Shown: positions 16,736 through 24,705, numbered from the stretch's first letter. The stretch is DNA of 64,000 nt from Ectobacillus sp048976805 (GCA_048976805.1 JBHGUR010000085.1:1-64000), one strand, 5' to 3'. The notes: a model not told the origin generated them from the sequence alone. Translations and numbers: made by a program.

Positions 16736-17928
16736 TATAAAAAAAATGAAACTATTGTCGCAAGCCATTCCTTGCCCCGCTTATAAAACGGCAAGGCTGA
16801 TAGGTCATCCAGTGAAAGAAGCCTCGAGTTTTCCAAATCTTGATTCACTTCCTTCTGCACAACCTCAATAAACGCCTTATCGTGAATAATGCAGTTAATT
16901 TCATGATTGATAAATAAGCTCCGCAAATCAAAGTTAGCTGTTCCGATGTCGCAAATTTGCCCGTCCACCATGACGATTTTCGCATGAAAAAAGCCGTCTT
17001 CAAATTGATATACCGAACAGCCCGCCTTCAGCAGCTTGCGCAGGTATGGCAGCTTTGCTTCCTTTACGAGCGGGTGGTCCGCCTTTTCCGGAACGAGGAT
17101 AGTAACGCGGACACCCCGGTTTGCGGCAGCGAGCAAAGCTTCCAGCAATACGCGGCCGGGAATGAAATACGGCGTTCCAATATATAAATCATGCTTCGCC
17201 TCCCGAATTAAATCAAGAAACGTCTGCTGCAGATAGGCGCCGTCAGTAGGAATAAAATAATGAAGCGTTTTCCCTTCGTGCAAGGGAGGGTAATACTTCG
17301 TCTCCTGCAATAGATCCTCCCGCGTTTCATCGCGCCAATCGTGCAAAAATTGTTCCTGCAAGTCGCGGACGCCTTCCCCGGTTAAGCGCAAATGATAATC
17401 GCGCCAGTTTCCAAGTTCCGGGTCATGCCCCAAATATTCTTCGCCTATGTTAAAGCCGCCGATATAGCCGATTTTTCCGTCAATAATCGTGATTTTGCGG
17501 TGATTGCGCTGATTTGCCGAATAAAACAAAAATGGCAGGCGAATGTTATGGCAAAAAGCAAAATGCACCCCGTTTTGGCGGAGCTTTTGAATGGAGGCCC
17601 GGGATAAATGATGGCTGCCGATGCGGTCCAGCAAAAGCCGAACCTCAACTCCTTGCTGGGCCTTTTGTATAAGAAGATCTAAAAACTCATGGCTAACGCG
17701 ATCGTTTTTTACAATGAAAAATAAAATATGAATATGCTTGTCCGCTTGTTGGATATCGGAAAATAAGTCATCATACAAGGTGCGTCCGTATGTATATAAA
17801 CGAAAATCGCTCTTGCGCAGAGGAAGCTTGCGGTGTTTGACCTTGCGGAGCTGCTTCCTTCTCCCAAACCAAAAGTCGATGTAAATCCATAAAAAAAGAA
17901 CAGCAAGGGAAAGAAAGAAAAAAGACAT
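16735..17928 (-). CDS. clsB: Cardiolipin synthase family phospholipase D-like protein (YwjE/ClsB type)
   Basis: A 397-residue membrane protein of the phospholipase D superfamily that condenses phosphatidylglycerol into cardiolipin. It has one N-terminal hydrophobic segment (residues 2-17) rather than the usual two, then two HKD motifs: NHRKITIIDGKIGYIGG and FHAKIVMVDGQICDIGTANF. The start at 17928 is chosen because AGGAGGTGGATTT precedes it; an earlier in-frame ATG at 18012 lacks one. It precedes uvsE as ywjE precedes ywjD in B. subtilis. Family A insertion changed its stop codon from an inferred TAA to TAG without altering the last residue. Confidence 0.88.
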   Translation of the reverse strand: MSFFFLSLAVLFLWIYIDFWFGRRKQLRKVKHRKLPLRKSDFRLYTYGRTLYDDLFSDIQQADKHIHILFFIVKNDRVSHEFLDLLIQKAQQGVEVRLLLDRIGSHHLSRASIQKLRQNGVHFAFCHNIRLPFLFYSANQRNHRKITIIDGKIGYIGGFNIGEEYLGHDPELGNWRDYHLRLTGEGVRDLQEQFLHDWRDETREDLLQETKYYPPLHEGKTLHYFIPTDGAYLQQTFLDLIREAKHDLYIGTPYFIPGRVLLEALLAAANRGVRVTILVPEKADHPLVKEAKLPYLRKLLKAGCSVYQFEDGFFHAKIVMVDGQICDIGTANFDLRSLFINHEINCIIHDKAFIEVVQKEVNQDLENSRLLSLDDLSALPFYKRGKEWLATIVSFFL

Positions 17929-18332
17929 AAATCCACCTCCTACTGACGGTGTATCCAAATTAAAAATACGGCGTTTCTCTATTTTAGAAAATGGTAAATA
18001 AAACCAATTCAAAAATATCTTAATAATTGCCTTTTTTGAGGCTTCTGTAAGTATATTCAGTTTTCCTGCCCATTAATGGGGAGTATAATAAATTGTAATA
18101 AAATTCACATTAATTAAATGTCAATAAACGTACTTATATCTTGAGCAGAATAATAAAAATCAATTCAGCCCAATATTGCAAGCGACGAAGCCGCGGCATC
18201 CCATTTTGGCGATGTGTACCATGAGTGTTAAAAAATTGCCGGTGCTTTCGATAAGCTGTCTATATTCTAAAATATGTTCACATTTTTTATGCTTTTTTTT
18301 TGATATAGTAAAAGTTGTAAATGTATGAGGGT

Positions 18333-18458
18333 TTTTAGATAAAGGAAATTGGTGAAATTCCAATGCGGTCCCGCCACTGTGATAGGCTGCGCGCCTTAAG
18401 TCAGGTCATTTATCTAAAAGCAGCTTCGATACAGCAATCCCGAGGCAGGATTTGCTGT
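18333..18458 (+). promoter_or_regulatory. Cobalamin riboswitch
   Basis: P1 is a perfect 10-bp stem (TTTAGATAAA 18333-18342 with TTTATCTAAA 18409-18418). Inside are the conserved core GGTGAAATTCC, CGGTCCCGCCACTGT and the B12 box AAGTCAGG (18398-18405). A downstream hairpin with loop CGAGGCA (about 18431-18458) can supply the kissing-loop partner. A terminator follows at once, so binding of cobalamin is expected to stop transcription into the lipoprotein and ECF genes. TATAGT at 18304-18309 is a possible -10. Positions 18013-18300 hold no gene. Confidence 0.93.
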
Positions 18459-18459
18459 A

Positions 18460-18496
18460 AAAGGCTTAGCGATTTTGTCTCGCTAAGCCTTTTTTA
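18460..18496 (+). terminator. Riboswitch-controlled terminator
   Basis: AAGGCTTAGCGA pairs with TCGCTAAGCCTT around ATTTTGTC-type loop sequence and is followed by TTTT. It lies 2 nt past the riboswitch kissing hairpin. Confidence 0.9.
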
Positions 18497-18502
18497 AAAG
18501 AT

Positions 18503-18669
18503 GGCTCTGTTACACTTGATTGTTGATTTTCCACTACAGGCGGACGCTTTCCGTGGGCGGGGCCGAGCGGCTTCCCTCGCTACGCTCAGCCCAGGGTCTC
18601 AGCTATCCCGCCTTTCCCGCTAGAGTCGCCGCCTTTCGTTCCAAATCAACATTAGCCTTTAACAGAGCC
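18503..18669. mobile_element. Family A miniature element behind the riboswitch terminator
   Basis: A 167-bp copy beginning GGCTCTGTTA and ending TAACAGAGCC (perfect 10-bp terminal inverted repeat), flanked by TAAAAGAT at 18495-18502 and 18670-18677. It separates the riboswitch terminator from the lipoprotein gene and is therefore inside the transcribed leader. Confidence 0.92.
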
Positions 18670-18696
18670 TAAAAGATAAGAAAGTGTAACTTTTTG

Positions 18697-18740
18697 GAGC
18701 TAGAACAGTGTCTAGCTCCAGCGTCCAGCGCTTTTCTTAC
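18697..18740 (+). repeat. Fragment of a Bacillus-type intergenic repeat (family D)
   Basis: GAGCTAGAACAGTGTCTAGCTCCAGCG followed by CCAGCGCTTTTCTTA contains the inverted pair GAGCTAGA / TCTAGCTC. It resembles the pieces at 39660-39835 and 59738-59860 (AGCTCCAGCG and GCGCTTTTCTTA blocks). Confidence 0.6.
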
Positions 18741-18821
18741 GCAGCAGCCAATAAGAAAGCCGGTGATAACAAAAAGAGATGTTCTTTCGGAAAGCAAAAC
18801 TTAATTCGAGGTGGAGAGAAT

Positions 18822-19223
18822 ATGAAAAAGCGATTTACATTATTATTTGTTTTGATTAGCTCCCTGTTTTTAGCAATAGCCTTAACCGGATGCGCAGCAA
18901 GCAAGGAAGAACCATCCAAAACAGCTCCAAAGAAGGAAGCATCCCAAATTACTGTGCAAATTGTAACTGATGGCGGAGAGAAAGTTGTCGCAGAAAAGAA
19001 GATTGCCGTAAAAGGCGAAAATTTATTAACGATTATGAAAGAAAATTTTAAGGTCGTCGAAGATAAAGGTTTTGTCACATCAATTGAGAACATTAGCCAG
19101 GACGCAGCCGCGAACAAGTATTGGCTGTTTGAGATTAACGGCAAACCGGTGCCAAAAGGGGCGCAGGATGTTGTCCCGAAAAACGGCGATACAGTCGTAT
19201 GGAAGCTTGATAAAGTATCATGA
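18822..19223 (+). CDS. DUF4430 (transcobalamin-like) lipoprotein
   Basis: A 133-residue secreted lipoprotein. The signal peptide ends in lipobox LTGC (Cys at about 23). The mature part, with SQITVQIVTDGG, LLTIMKENFKV and NKYWLFEINGKPVP, matches the small transcobalamin-like C-terminal domain (DUF4430). Start at 18822 follows GGTGGAGAG; the ORF extends further upstream but only through leader and repeat sequence. Its stop overlaps the start of the ECF S-component gene (ATGA). Under a cobalamin riboswitch it probably captures a corrinoid at the cell surface and hands it to the transporter; the role is inferred. Confidence 0.85.
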   Translation: MKKRFTLLFVLISSLFLAIALTGCAASKEEPSKTAPKKEASQITVQIVTDGGEKVVAEKKIAVKGENLLTIMKENFKVVEDKGFVTSIENISQDAAANKYWLFEINGKPVPKGAQDVVPKNGDTVVWKLDKVS

Positions 19224-19771
19224 TTTCCCATAAAGTGAAACGGCTTCCTATTGCCAATATTAAAAGCATTTCCTTGCTGGCGATGCTTGCGGCATTGTCC
19301 GTTGCGGGACGGGTCGCGTTTGCGGCCATTCCCAACGTGCAGCCGATGACCGATATCGTGATTATTACGGCATTGGTGATGGGGACGAGGTTTGGGGTCC
19401 TCAATGCCGTGCTCACCATTCTGGTTTCTAATATTGTTTTAGGCATGGGGCTTTGGACGTTCCCGCAAATTTTTGCGTTAACAATGGTCGCGCTTATTAC
19501 GGGGCTATGTATTAGGCCTTTGTTTAAGCGAATCCCGCTTTGGCTCATGTCTCTTTATGCGGGCTTTACCGGCCTGTTATACGGGTTTTTTATTTCTGTA
19601 GTGCAAGCGCCGGTATTTGGATTTGATTATTTGCTGGAATATTACGTGGCCGGCCTGCCGTTTGATTTGATGCATGCAGCAGGGAATGTGGCGTTTTATT
19701 ATGTGCTTGCGCCGATTTTGGTTCCGCTGTTGGAGAAGCTGCTGAGCAAATACCTGGAAGGTGCTGTTTGA
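19220..19771 (+). CDS. ECF transporter S component, probable cobalamin/corrinoid uptake
   Basis: A 183-residue membrane protein with about five to six hydrophobic segments, typical of energy-coupling factor substrate-binding subunits. IPNVQPMTDIVIITALVMG near residues 37-55 is characteristic of one S-component group. It overlaps the upstream lipoprotein gene by 4 bp and has no RBS of its own at a normal distance, implying coupling. No EcfT or EcfA genes are nearby, so it would use the shared ECF module encoded elsewhere. The substrate is inferred from the riboswitch and the transcobalamin-like partner. Confidence 0.85.
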   Translation: MISHKVKRLPIANIKSISLLAMLAALSVAGRVAFAAIPNVQPMTDIVIITALVMGTRFGVLNAVLTILVSNIVLGMGLWTFPQIFALTMVALITGLCIRPLFKRIPLWLMSLYAGFTGLLYGFFISVVQAPVFGFDYLLEYYVAGLPFDLMHAAGNVAFYYVLAPILVPLLEKLLSKYLEGAV

Positions 19772-19811
19772 AATCGGGGGAATCTATGTTAAGGGAAATA
19801 AAAAGCGCGAA

Positions 19812-19840
19812 TTGACACTAAAAGAAGCCGATAGTATAGT
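19812..19840 (+). promoter_or_regulatory. Sigma-A-type promoter of the eutG leader
   Basis: TTGACA (19812-19817), a 17-bp spacer, then TATAGT (19835-19840). Transcription would start about 7 nt later, just before the first ANTAR hairpin. Confidence 0.75.
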
Positions 19841-19848
19841 GAAAGTAA

Positions 19849-19929
19849 GCACAATGGCGTGTAAATAAACGAAAGCAAAGAAGCTTTGATAGAGAGGATT
19901 CTTTCTATTGAGGCTTCTTTTTTTATTTT
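19849..19929 (+). promoter_or_regulatory. EutV (ANTAR) antitermination site 1, with terminator
   Basis: Hairpin P1 has stem GCAC/GTGT with hexaloop AATGGC (19853-19858). Hairpin P2 has stem AAAGC/GCTTT with hexaloop AAAGAA (19877-19882). Both loops have A at position 1 and G at position 4, the rule for ANTAR targets. The terminator's left arm begins at P2's loop (AAAGAAGC, 19877) and pairs with GCTTCTTT (19913-19920), followed by TTTTTATTTT, so P2 and the terminator are mutually exclusive. It precedes eutG, with repeats in between. Confidence 0.85.
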
Positions 19930-19935
19930 ACTTTA

Positions 19936-20062
19936 GGCTCTGTTACACTTGATTGTTGATTTTCCACTACAGGTGGACGCTTTCTGCGGGCGGGGCCGAG
20001 CCGCTTTTCCCGCTGGAGTCGCCGCCTTTCGTTCCCAATCAACATTAGCCTTTAATAGAGCC
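19936..20062. mobile_element. Family A miniature element behind ANTAR site 1
   Basis: A 127-bp shortened copy beginning GGCTCTGTTA and ending TAATAGAGCC, flanked by TTACTTTA at 19928-19935 and 20063-20070. Relative to the 167-bp copies it lacks about 40 internal bases, the same deletion form as the copy at 59564. Confidence 0.9.
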
Positions 20063-20070
20063 TTACTTTA

Positions 20071-20182
20071 AGAAATTGGCAGCGAAGAAGATTATGCGAC
20101 GCAGTGGATAATTTTGGGGATAAAGGATAAGTGTAACTATGCCTTTGTTTTCGATCCGTCTGCCAGTCGGCAAGTTTTCTTT
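20071..20182 (-). repeat. Family E repeat, second copy
   Basis: The inverted homologue of 8288-8419; shared blocks include AAATTGGCAGCGAAGAAGA and GCCAGTCGGCAAGTTTTCTTT. No gene is visible. Confidence 0.65.
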
Positions 20183-20347
20183 ATAGCCCTTGTTAAACGG
20201 CATTGTTGATATAAAAGGCCCTGTTTTAGGAAGAGAGTATCTAACCATGCATAGAAGCGGCCAAAACTTATATCCGCCCTATGGCTGCGATATGCGTGGG
20301 TGCTCTTTTAGCGCAAATATCAACAACAGCCTTTAACATAGCTTTGT
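20183..20347. repeat. Degenerate family B-like element
   Basis: It has ends AGCCCTTGTTAAAC and TTTAACATAGC, and internal words (GCATAGAAGCGGCC, GGCTGCGATATGCG) like other B relatives. No flanking duplication could be recognised. Confidence 0.45.
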
Positions 20348-20355
20348 TTTTAATT

Positions 20356-20552
20356 GGCTGTGTTAAGCGCTAGTGATAATATATAACTCTTTTTTTAAAA
20401 GGGGGAGAGAGCTCCCAGCCGTGTGCAGTAACGGCCAGGGCCTAGTTTGGCTTTGTCCAAAAGAAAACCAGAGGGAGAACATGAGTACAGGTTGCTATTG
20501 GTTCTGCATAGCCGTAATGCACAGACGTACGTTATATAAAAATCACAGAGCC
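20356..20552. mobile_element. Family B miniature element upstream of eutG
   Basis: A 197-bp element beginning GGCTGTGTTAAG and ending ATCACAGAGCC, flanked by TTTTAATT at 20348-20355 and 20553-20560. Interior CCAGAGGGAGAAC and CAGGGCCTAGTTT match the inverted copies at 13217 and 36899. The right duplication is 20 bp before the eutG start. Confidence 0.87.
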
Positions 20553-20579
20553 TTTTAATTAAGAAAGGGGGATATACAT

Positions 20580-21719
20580 ATGGATAAAGTTTCGTTTAAA
20601 ACCGATATTTATATGGGGAAAAATGCTTTAGACCGCTTGCTTGAAATTAAAAAGAAAAAGGTGTTTATCATAACAGACCCTTTTATGATAGCATCCGGGG
20701 CCATTGAACAAATTACAAACCGGCTAGATGAAGGGAATAATGAAGTCTGTATATTTAGCGATATTGCGCCTGATCCGCCGATTGAAACGGTTGTTGCGGG
20801 CGTTAAGGAGATGGCAGCATTTTATCCAGATGCAATCATTGCTTTAGGCGGGGGATCAGCGATTGATGCCGCAAAGGCGATGAAGGAATTTTCCAAAAAA
20901 ATAATCGGCGATGCAAGCATTCCGTTCATTGCGATACCGACAACGAGCGGAACTGGGTCGGAGGCAACTTCATTTTCTGTCATAACGGATAGCGAAAAGC
21001 ATGTAAAGTATCCGCTTGTTTCGGAAACGCTGCTGCCTGAAGAAGCAATACTCGACCCGGAGCTTGTTAAGACGGTGCCAAAGGCAGTGACGGCCGATAC
21101 GGGAATGGATGTTCTTACGCATGCGTTAGAGGCTTATGTATCTATCCGTGCCAATGAAATTTCCGATGCGTTTGCGGAGAAGGCTGTGTTTTTAGTGTTT
21201 GAATATTTGCCGCGCACGTATAATGATGGGCATGACATGGAAGCGCGGGAAAAAATGCATATTGCTTCCTGTATTGCGGGAATGGCATTTAATCTCGCCG
21301 GCTTAGGTTTAAATCACGGCATTGCCCACGTTTGCGGGGCGAAGTTTGGCATTCCCCACGGCAGGGTGAATTCGATTTTATTGCCGGCTGTGATTGAGTA
21401 TAACGCTAATGTAAAAGGCTATGGAAGCAATGATTATAGTTTGGCTGCTAGAAAATATGCGGCCTTGGCTAAACGGCTCGGGCTGAGTGCTTCCAATCCG
21501 AGAACAGGCGTAAGAAGCTTAATTCATGCGATTGCAAATTTGCAAAAGCATATGGAAATGCCGGCTTGTTTACGGGCGTGTGGAGTGGAGTATGCACAGC
21601 TTGAAAGCTTAAAAGAAACGATAGCGCAAGCGGCGTTGCAAGATGGCTGCACCAGAACCAATCCAAGACAGCCGACAGAAGAAGACATACAAAGAATTAT
21701 TTTAAAAATATATAATTAA
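20580..21719 (+). CDS. eutG: Iron-containing alcohol dehydrogenase, EutG/PduQ-like
   Basis: A 379-residue NAD-dependent class III alcohol dehydrogenase that would reduce acetaldehyde to ethanol and recycle NAD inside the microcompartment. The nucleotide motif GGGSAIDAAK is at about residues 97-106, and the Fe ligands lie in DTGMDVLTHALEAY, GLNHGIAHV and GIPHGRVN (Asp and three His). GAAAGGGGG precedes the ATG. It is the first eut gene and has its own promoter and ANTAR site, though about 650 bp of inserted repeats now lie between the terminator and the start. Fifty bases after its stop the leader of the main operon begins. Confidence 0.88.
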   Translation: MDKVSFKTDIYMGKNALDRLLEIKKKKVFIITDPFMIASGAIEQITNRLDEGNNEVCIFSDIAPDPPIETVVAGVKEMAAFYPDAIIALGGGSAIDAAKAMKEFSKKIIGDASIPFIAIPTTSGTGSEATSFSVITDSEKHVKYPLVSETLLPEEAILDPELVKTVPKAVTADTGMDVLTHALEAYVSIRANEISDAFAEKAVFLVFEYLPRTYNDGHDMEAREKMHIASCIAGMAFNLAGLGLNHGIAHVCGAKFGIPHGRVNSILLPAVIEYNANVKGYGSNDYSLAARKYAALAKRLGLSASNPRTGVRSLIHAIANLQKHMEMPACLRACGVEYAQLESLKETIAQAALQDGCTRTNPRQPTEEDIQRIILKIYN

Positions 21720-21767
21720 TTCACAAATTATTAAAAAGTATGCTAAATTAAAGCGTTTTAAAAGTTA

Positions 21768-21846
21768 TATAATGTAGGCAGGCACAAGGAAGTGCACGTT
21801 TTGGTAAGAGCAATGGGGCTTTTGAAAATAATTATTTTCAAAAGCC
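21768..21846 (+). promoter_or_regulatory. Promoter -10 and EutV (ANTAR) antitermination site 2
   Basis: A -10 TATAAT lies at 21768-21773. P1: GCAC/GTGC stem with hexaloop AAGGAA (21786-21791). P2: AAGAGC/GCTTTT with hexaloop AATGGG (21812-21817). Both loops fit A1/G4. The terminator GGCTTTTGAAAAT (21817-21829) / ATTTTCAAAAGCC (21834-21846) overlaps the right arm of P2 and is followed by TTTATTTGTCTTT. It controls eutS and the genes after it. Confidence 0.88.
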
Positions 21847-21910
21847 TTTATTTGTCTTTAGGTAGTAATCGCATTCAAAAAATCTTTTGATTGAAAGTGA
21901 AATGGTGTGT

Positions 21911-22264
21911 ATGGAAGCAGCGCAGGAAAAAAGCAGGGTGATTCAAGAATATGTTCCAGGCAAGCAGGTAACGCTCGCCCATTTAATTGCTAATCCAAAT
22001 CCGGATTTACATAGAAAGCTGGGGCTTTCAAGCGTTGAAAAGAATGCAATCGGCATTTTAACGATTACGCCTGGGGAAGCTTCGATTATTGCTGCGGATA
22101 TTGCGACTAAATCGGGGGATGTGGCAATTGGCTTTGTGGACAGATTTAGCGGTTCTGTGGTCATTACAGGTGATGTTTCGTCGGTAGAGTATGCCCTAGG
22201 AGAAGTAATAAGGGGACTTGCGGACATTTTGCATTTTTCAATCTCGCCAATCACGCGAACGTAG
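21911..22264 (+). CDS. eutS: Microcompartment shell protein EutS
   Basis: A 117-residue circularly permuted BMC-domain protein that forms bent hexamers in the ethanolamine microcompartment shell. IQEYVPGKQVTLAHLIANP near the start and FVDRFSGSVVITGDVSSVE match EutS/PduU. The ATG at 21911 gives the usual length; TTG (21887) and ATG (21902) lie upstream in frame, and GAAAGTG at 21891-21897 suits the 21911 start best. eutP follows after 9 bp. Confidence 0.92.
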   Translation: MEAAQEKSRVIQEYVPGKQVTLAHLIANPNPDLHRKLGLSSVEKNAIGILTITPGEASIIAADIATKSGDVAIGFVDRFSGSVVITGDVSSVEYALGEVIRGLADILHFSISPITRT

Positions 22265-22273
22265 GAGAAGGCT

Positions 22274-22708
22274 ATGAAAAAGATGATTTTAATAGGGAAA
22301 ACAGGGTGCGGCAAAACGACGCTTTGCCAAAAACTGCATGCGCAACAAATTGAATACCGGAAAACACAGGCTGTTGATTATTACAACAAGGTGATTGATA
22401 CCCCGGGTGAATATATGGAGAACCGTTCCTATTATAAGGCCTTGATTGTAACAGCGGCTGATGCCGATATCATTGGATTGGTACAGGATTGTACAGAGGA
22501 AGACACATATTTTCCTCCTTCTTTCGGGAGCAGCTTCCCAAAACCGATTATTGGCATTATTACGAAAGTGGATTTGGCGAAAAGCCCTGAACAGCTGGAA
22601 AAGGCGAGAATGTATTTAGAAATGGCCAGCGCGGCCGCAATCTTTGAAACATCTGTATGGACAGGAGCGGGAATTGCGGAACTTGAACAATTTTTAGTGC
22701 AGTCATGA
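22274..22708 (+). CDS. eutP: EutP, P-loop protein of ethanolamine utilisation
   Basis: A 144-residue small GTPase-like protein with Walker A GKTGCGKTT (residues 8-16), a Walker B-like DTPGEYMEN and base-recognition TKVD. EutP/PduV proteins are GTPase relatives; acetate-kinase activity has been reported for EutP of Salmonella, which would generate ATP from acetyl phosphate made by the PduL-type enzyme here. GGAGAAGG precedes the ATG. It sits between eutS and the eutVW regulators. Confidence 0.92.
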   Translation: MKKMILIGKTGCGKTTLCQKLHAQQIEYRKTQAVDYYNKVIDTPGEYMENRSYYKALIVTAADADIIGLVQDCTEEDTYFPPSFGSSFPKPIIGIITKVDLAKSPEQLEKARMYLEMASAAAIFETSVWTGAGIAELEQFLVQS

Positions 22709-22743
22709 TGGGAAACACAAACTTCGCATGAGGAGAATTGAAT

Positions 22744-23316
22744 ATGGATAAAACGATTGTAATAGTCGATGATGAACCTATTACAAGAATGGATATATGC
22801 GAGCTATTGACAGAAGCGGGCTACAATGTTGTGGGCGAGGCTTCAGACGGGTTTGAGGCAATTGATGTATGCAAAAGGCATAAGCCGCAGCTTGTTATTA
22901 TGGATATTAAAATGCCTGTGCTTGATGGAATTAAAGCGAGTAAAGCAATCATGAAGGATAGGCTTGCAGGCGGAACAATTTTATTGAGCGCATTTAATGA
23001 CAAGGAATATGTGGAAAAAGCGAAAGAGATCGGTGTGCTTGGGTATTTGGTAAAGCCGCTGGATGAAAAATCATTTATTCCAATGATCGAAGTATGTCTT
23101 GCTAAAGCAAACGAAGTGAATATGCTGAAAGCGCAATGTGAAACTGTTGCGAGAAAGCTGGAGGAACGCAAATTAATAGACATTGCAAAAGGGATGCTGA
23201 TGGAAGAAAGGGCCATTTCCGAAAATGAGGCATACCGCTTTTTGCGGAAACTCAGCATGGATCGCCGTTGTTCCATGGGGGAGATTGCGAGAACAATCAT
23301 GATGATGTATGAATAA
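22744..23316 (+). CDS. eutV: Response regulator EutV with ANTAR RNA-binding domain
   Basis: A 190-residue regulator. The receiver domain has acidic pocket DDE (9-11) and phosphoacceptor Asp54 in VIMDIKMP. A coiled linker leads to a C-terminal ANTAR domain (about 130-190, with LIDIAKGMLMEE and GEIARTIMMMYE). When phosphorylated, dimeric EutV binds paired hexaloop hairpins and prevents terminator formation; three such targets lie in this window. The start at 22744 has AGGAG 8 nt upstream; a TTG two codons earlier is less likely. Its 3' end overlaps the eutW start by 8 bp. Confidence 0.95.
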   Translation: MDKTIVIVDDEPITRMDICELLTEAGYNVVGEASDGFEAIDVCKRHKPQLVIMDIKMPVLDGIKASKAIMKDRLAGGTILLSAFNDKEYVEKAKEIGVLGYLVKPLDEKSFIPMIEVCLAKANEVNMLKAQCETVARKLEERKLIDIAKGMLMEERAISENEAYRFLRKLSMDRRCSMGEIARTIMMMYE

Positions 23317-24701
23317 ATATGAGGAAATGCAACAGCTTTGTTTTTTGCATTCAAATTTGTCTGCATCGGATATCTCCCAAATCATAAAGACGGCAGAAGC
23401 GCTTGACGTGATGCTTGACAGCTATGGATGCGATGTTTTCATCGATGTTCCTTCTAAAGCTGAACATGAAGCGATTGTTGTCTATCACGGAATGCCTAAA
23501 CTAGGTTCGCTGTATAAACAATCGGCAGCAGGAAAGAAGGCGCTTCGCGAAAATGAGCCGGGGGTATTGCGGACGATGGAAACAGGAGAACACTCTAAAA
23601 ATATTAAAGCTAAAACGCAGGAAAACCGATATGTTACCCAGGATATTTACCCGATCCATAATAATTAAGAAAGTAATTGGAACGATTATAACAGAACGGG
23701 ATATCGGCTATGATATCCAACATAATTTTCAAGTAGAAAGCAAGCAATATCCAGAATTATCCTCAACGTTGATTTCGATTAAGAATATTAATGACAATTT
23801 AGATGATGCCATTTTGCTTTTTGATAAAGAGGGTATATTACAGTTTAAAAATGTAAAAGCGGATATTTTGTATAAAAGCATCGGGTATATGGATGATATC
23901 CAAGGTCTTCATTATGATAGCATCGCATTAGATGAAACAACATTTGCTATGCTGGCTGCGGGGCAGCAGCGTGATGACCAAGAAATCAAGATCGGAAGCC
24001 AATACTTTCATATTAAGAAAATATTGATTCATGAAGGGAATCTATTATTGGCGCTGATCCTTCATGACATTACGCAAATCAAGGACAAAGAAGCGGAAAT
24101 TGTTTTGAAAACGGTCGCTATCCGGGAAATCCACCACCGTATAAAAAACAATTTGCAAACGATTGCTTCCTTGCTTCGGCTACAGGGGCGGAGGACAACA
24201 AGCAATGAGGCAAAAATTTTATTAAAGGATAGCGTAAATCGTATCTTGTCCATTGCTGCTACTCATGAGTTATTGTCAAAGCAATTAAGCGATGACGTAA
24301 ATTTATCCGCTGTTGTTGAGTTTGTTGTAAACAATTTGAGACGCTGCTATTCGGGCCATGATTATATTGATTTAGCTGTGAGCGCTGTTGAAGAATTGAT
24401 TATTGATAGCGATAGGGCGACTGTAGTTGCTTTAATTGTAAATGAACTTATCCAAAATTGTTACGATCATGCTTTTGCCGGCAGAGAGGCAGGATTAATT
24501 GATGTTTCGCTTAAGAAGCAGGATAATCAGGTTTCTATTGTTGTAAATGATAATGGAAACGGCCTGCAAAAAAAAGAAGGGGCGGAAAAAAGCTTGGGAT
24601 TAACAATTGTCCAAAGTTATGTGAAGGATAAGCTAAAAGGAAGCTTATCAATAGAAGCGAATGCTGAAGGAACAAATATAATCGTACAGTTTAACCTATA
24701 A
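23309..24701 (+). pseudogene. eutW: Sensor histidine kinase EutW, interrupted by a +1 frameshift
   Basis: The ATG at 23309 opens an N-terminal sensing region (119 codons) that ends in DIYPIHNN followed by TAA at 23666. The expected continuation KKVIGTIITERDIGYD lies in the frame one base later and runs to 24701. Skipping the single T at the junction restores one protein of about 463 residues with a HisKA_2-type phosphoacceptor region (IHHRIKNNLQTIASLL), an N box (NELIQNCYDHAF) and a G1 box (NDNGNGL). Read as it stands, ethanolamine sensing is separated from the kinase half, which lacks an obvious own start. A real mutation, a sequencing error or recoding at AAT-TAA-G cannot be told apart here. 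Confidence 0.82.
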
Positions 24702-24705
24702 TGAA

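Noticed and set aside
18160..18363. 67-codon minus-strand ORF in front of the riboswitch
   Set aside because: It overlaps the cobalamin riboswitch core on the opposite strand and lacks an RBS; the RNA element explains the conservation.
19821..19830. AAAGAAGCCG as an extra ANTAR loop
   Set aside because: It lies inside the promoter spacer upstream of the expected start and has no flanking stem.
23660..23672. Programmed +1 frameshift in eutW as the default explanation
   Set aside because: AAT-TAA-G is not a known slippery site and no upstream Shine-Dalgarno-like stimulator as in prfB was seen; a mutation or sequence error is simpler.
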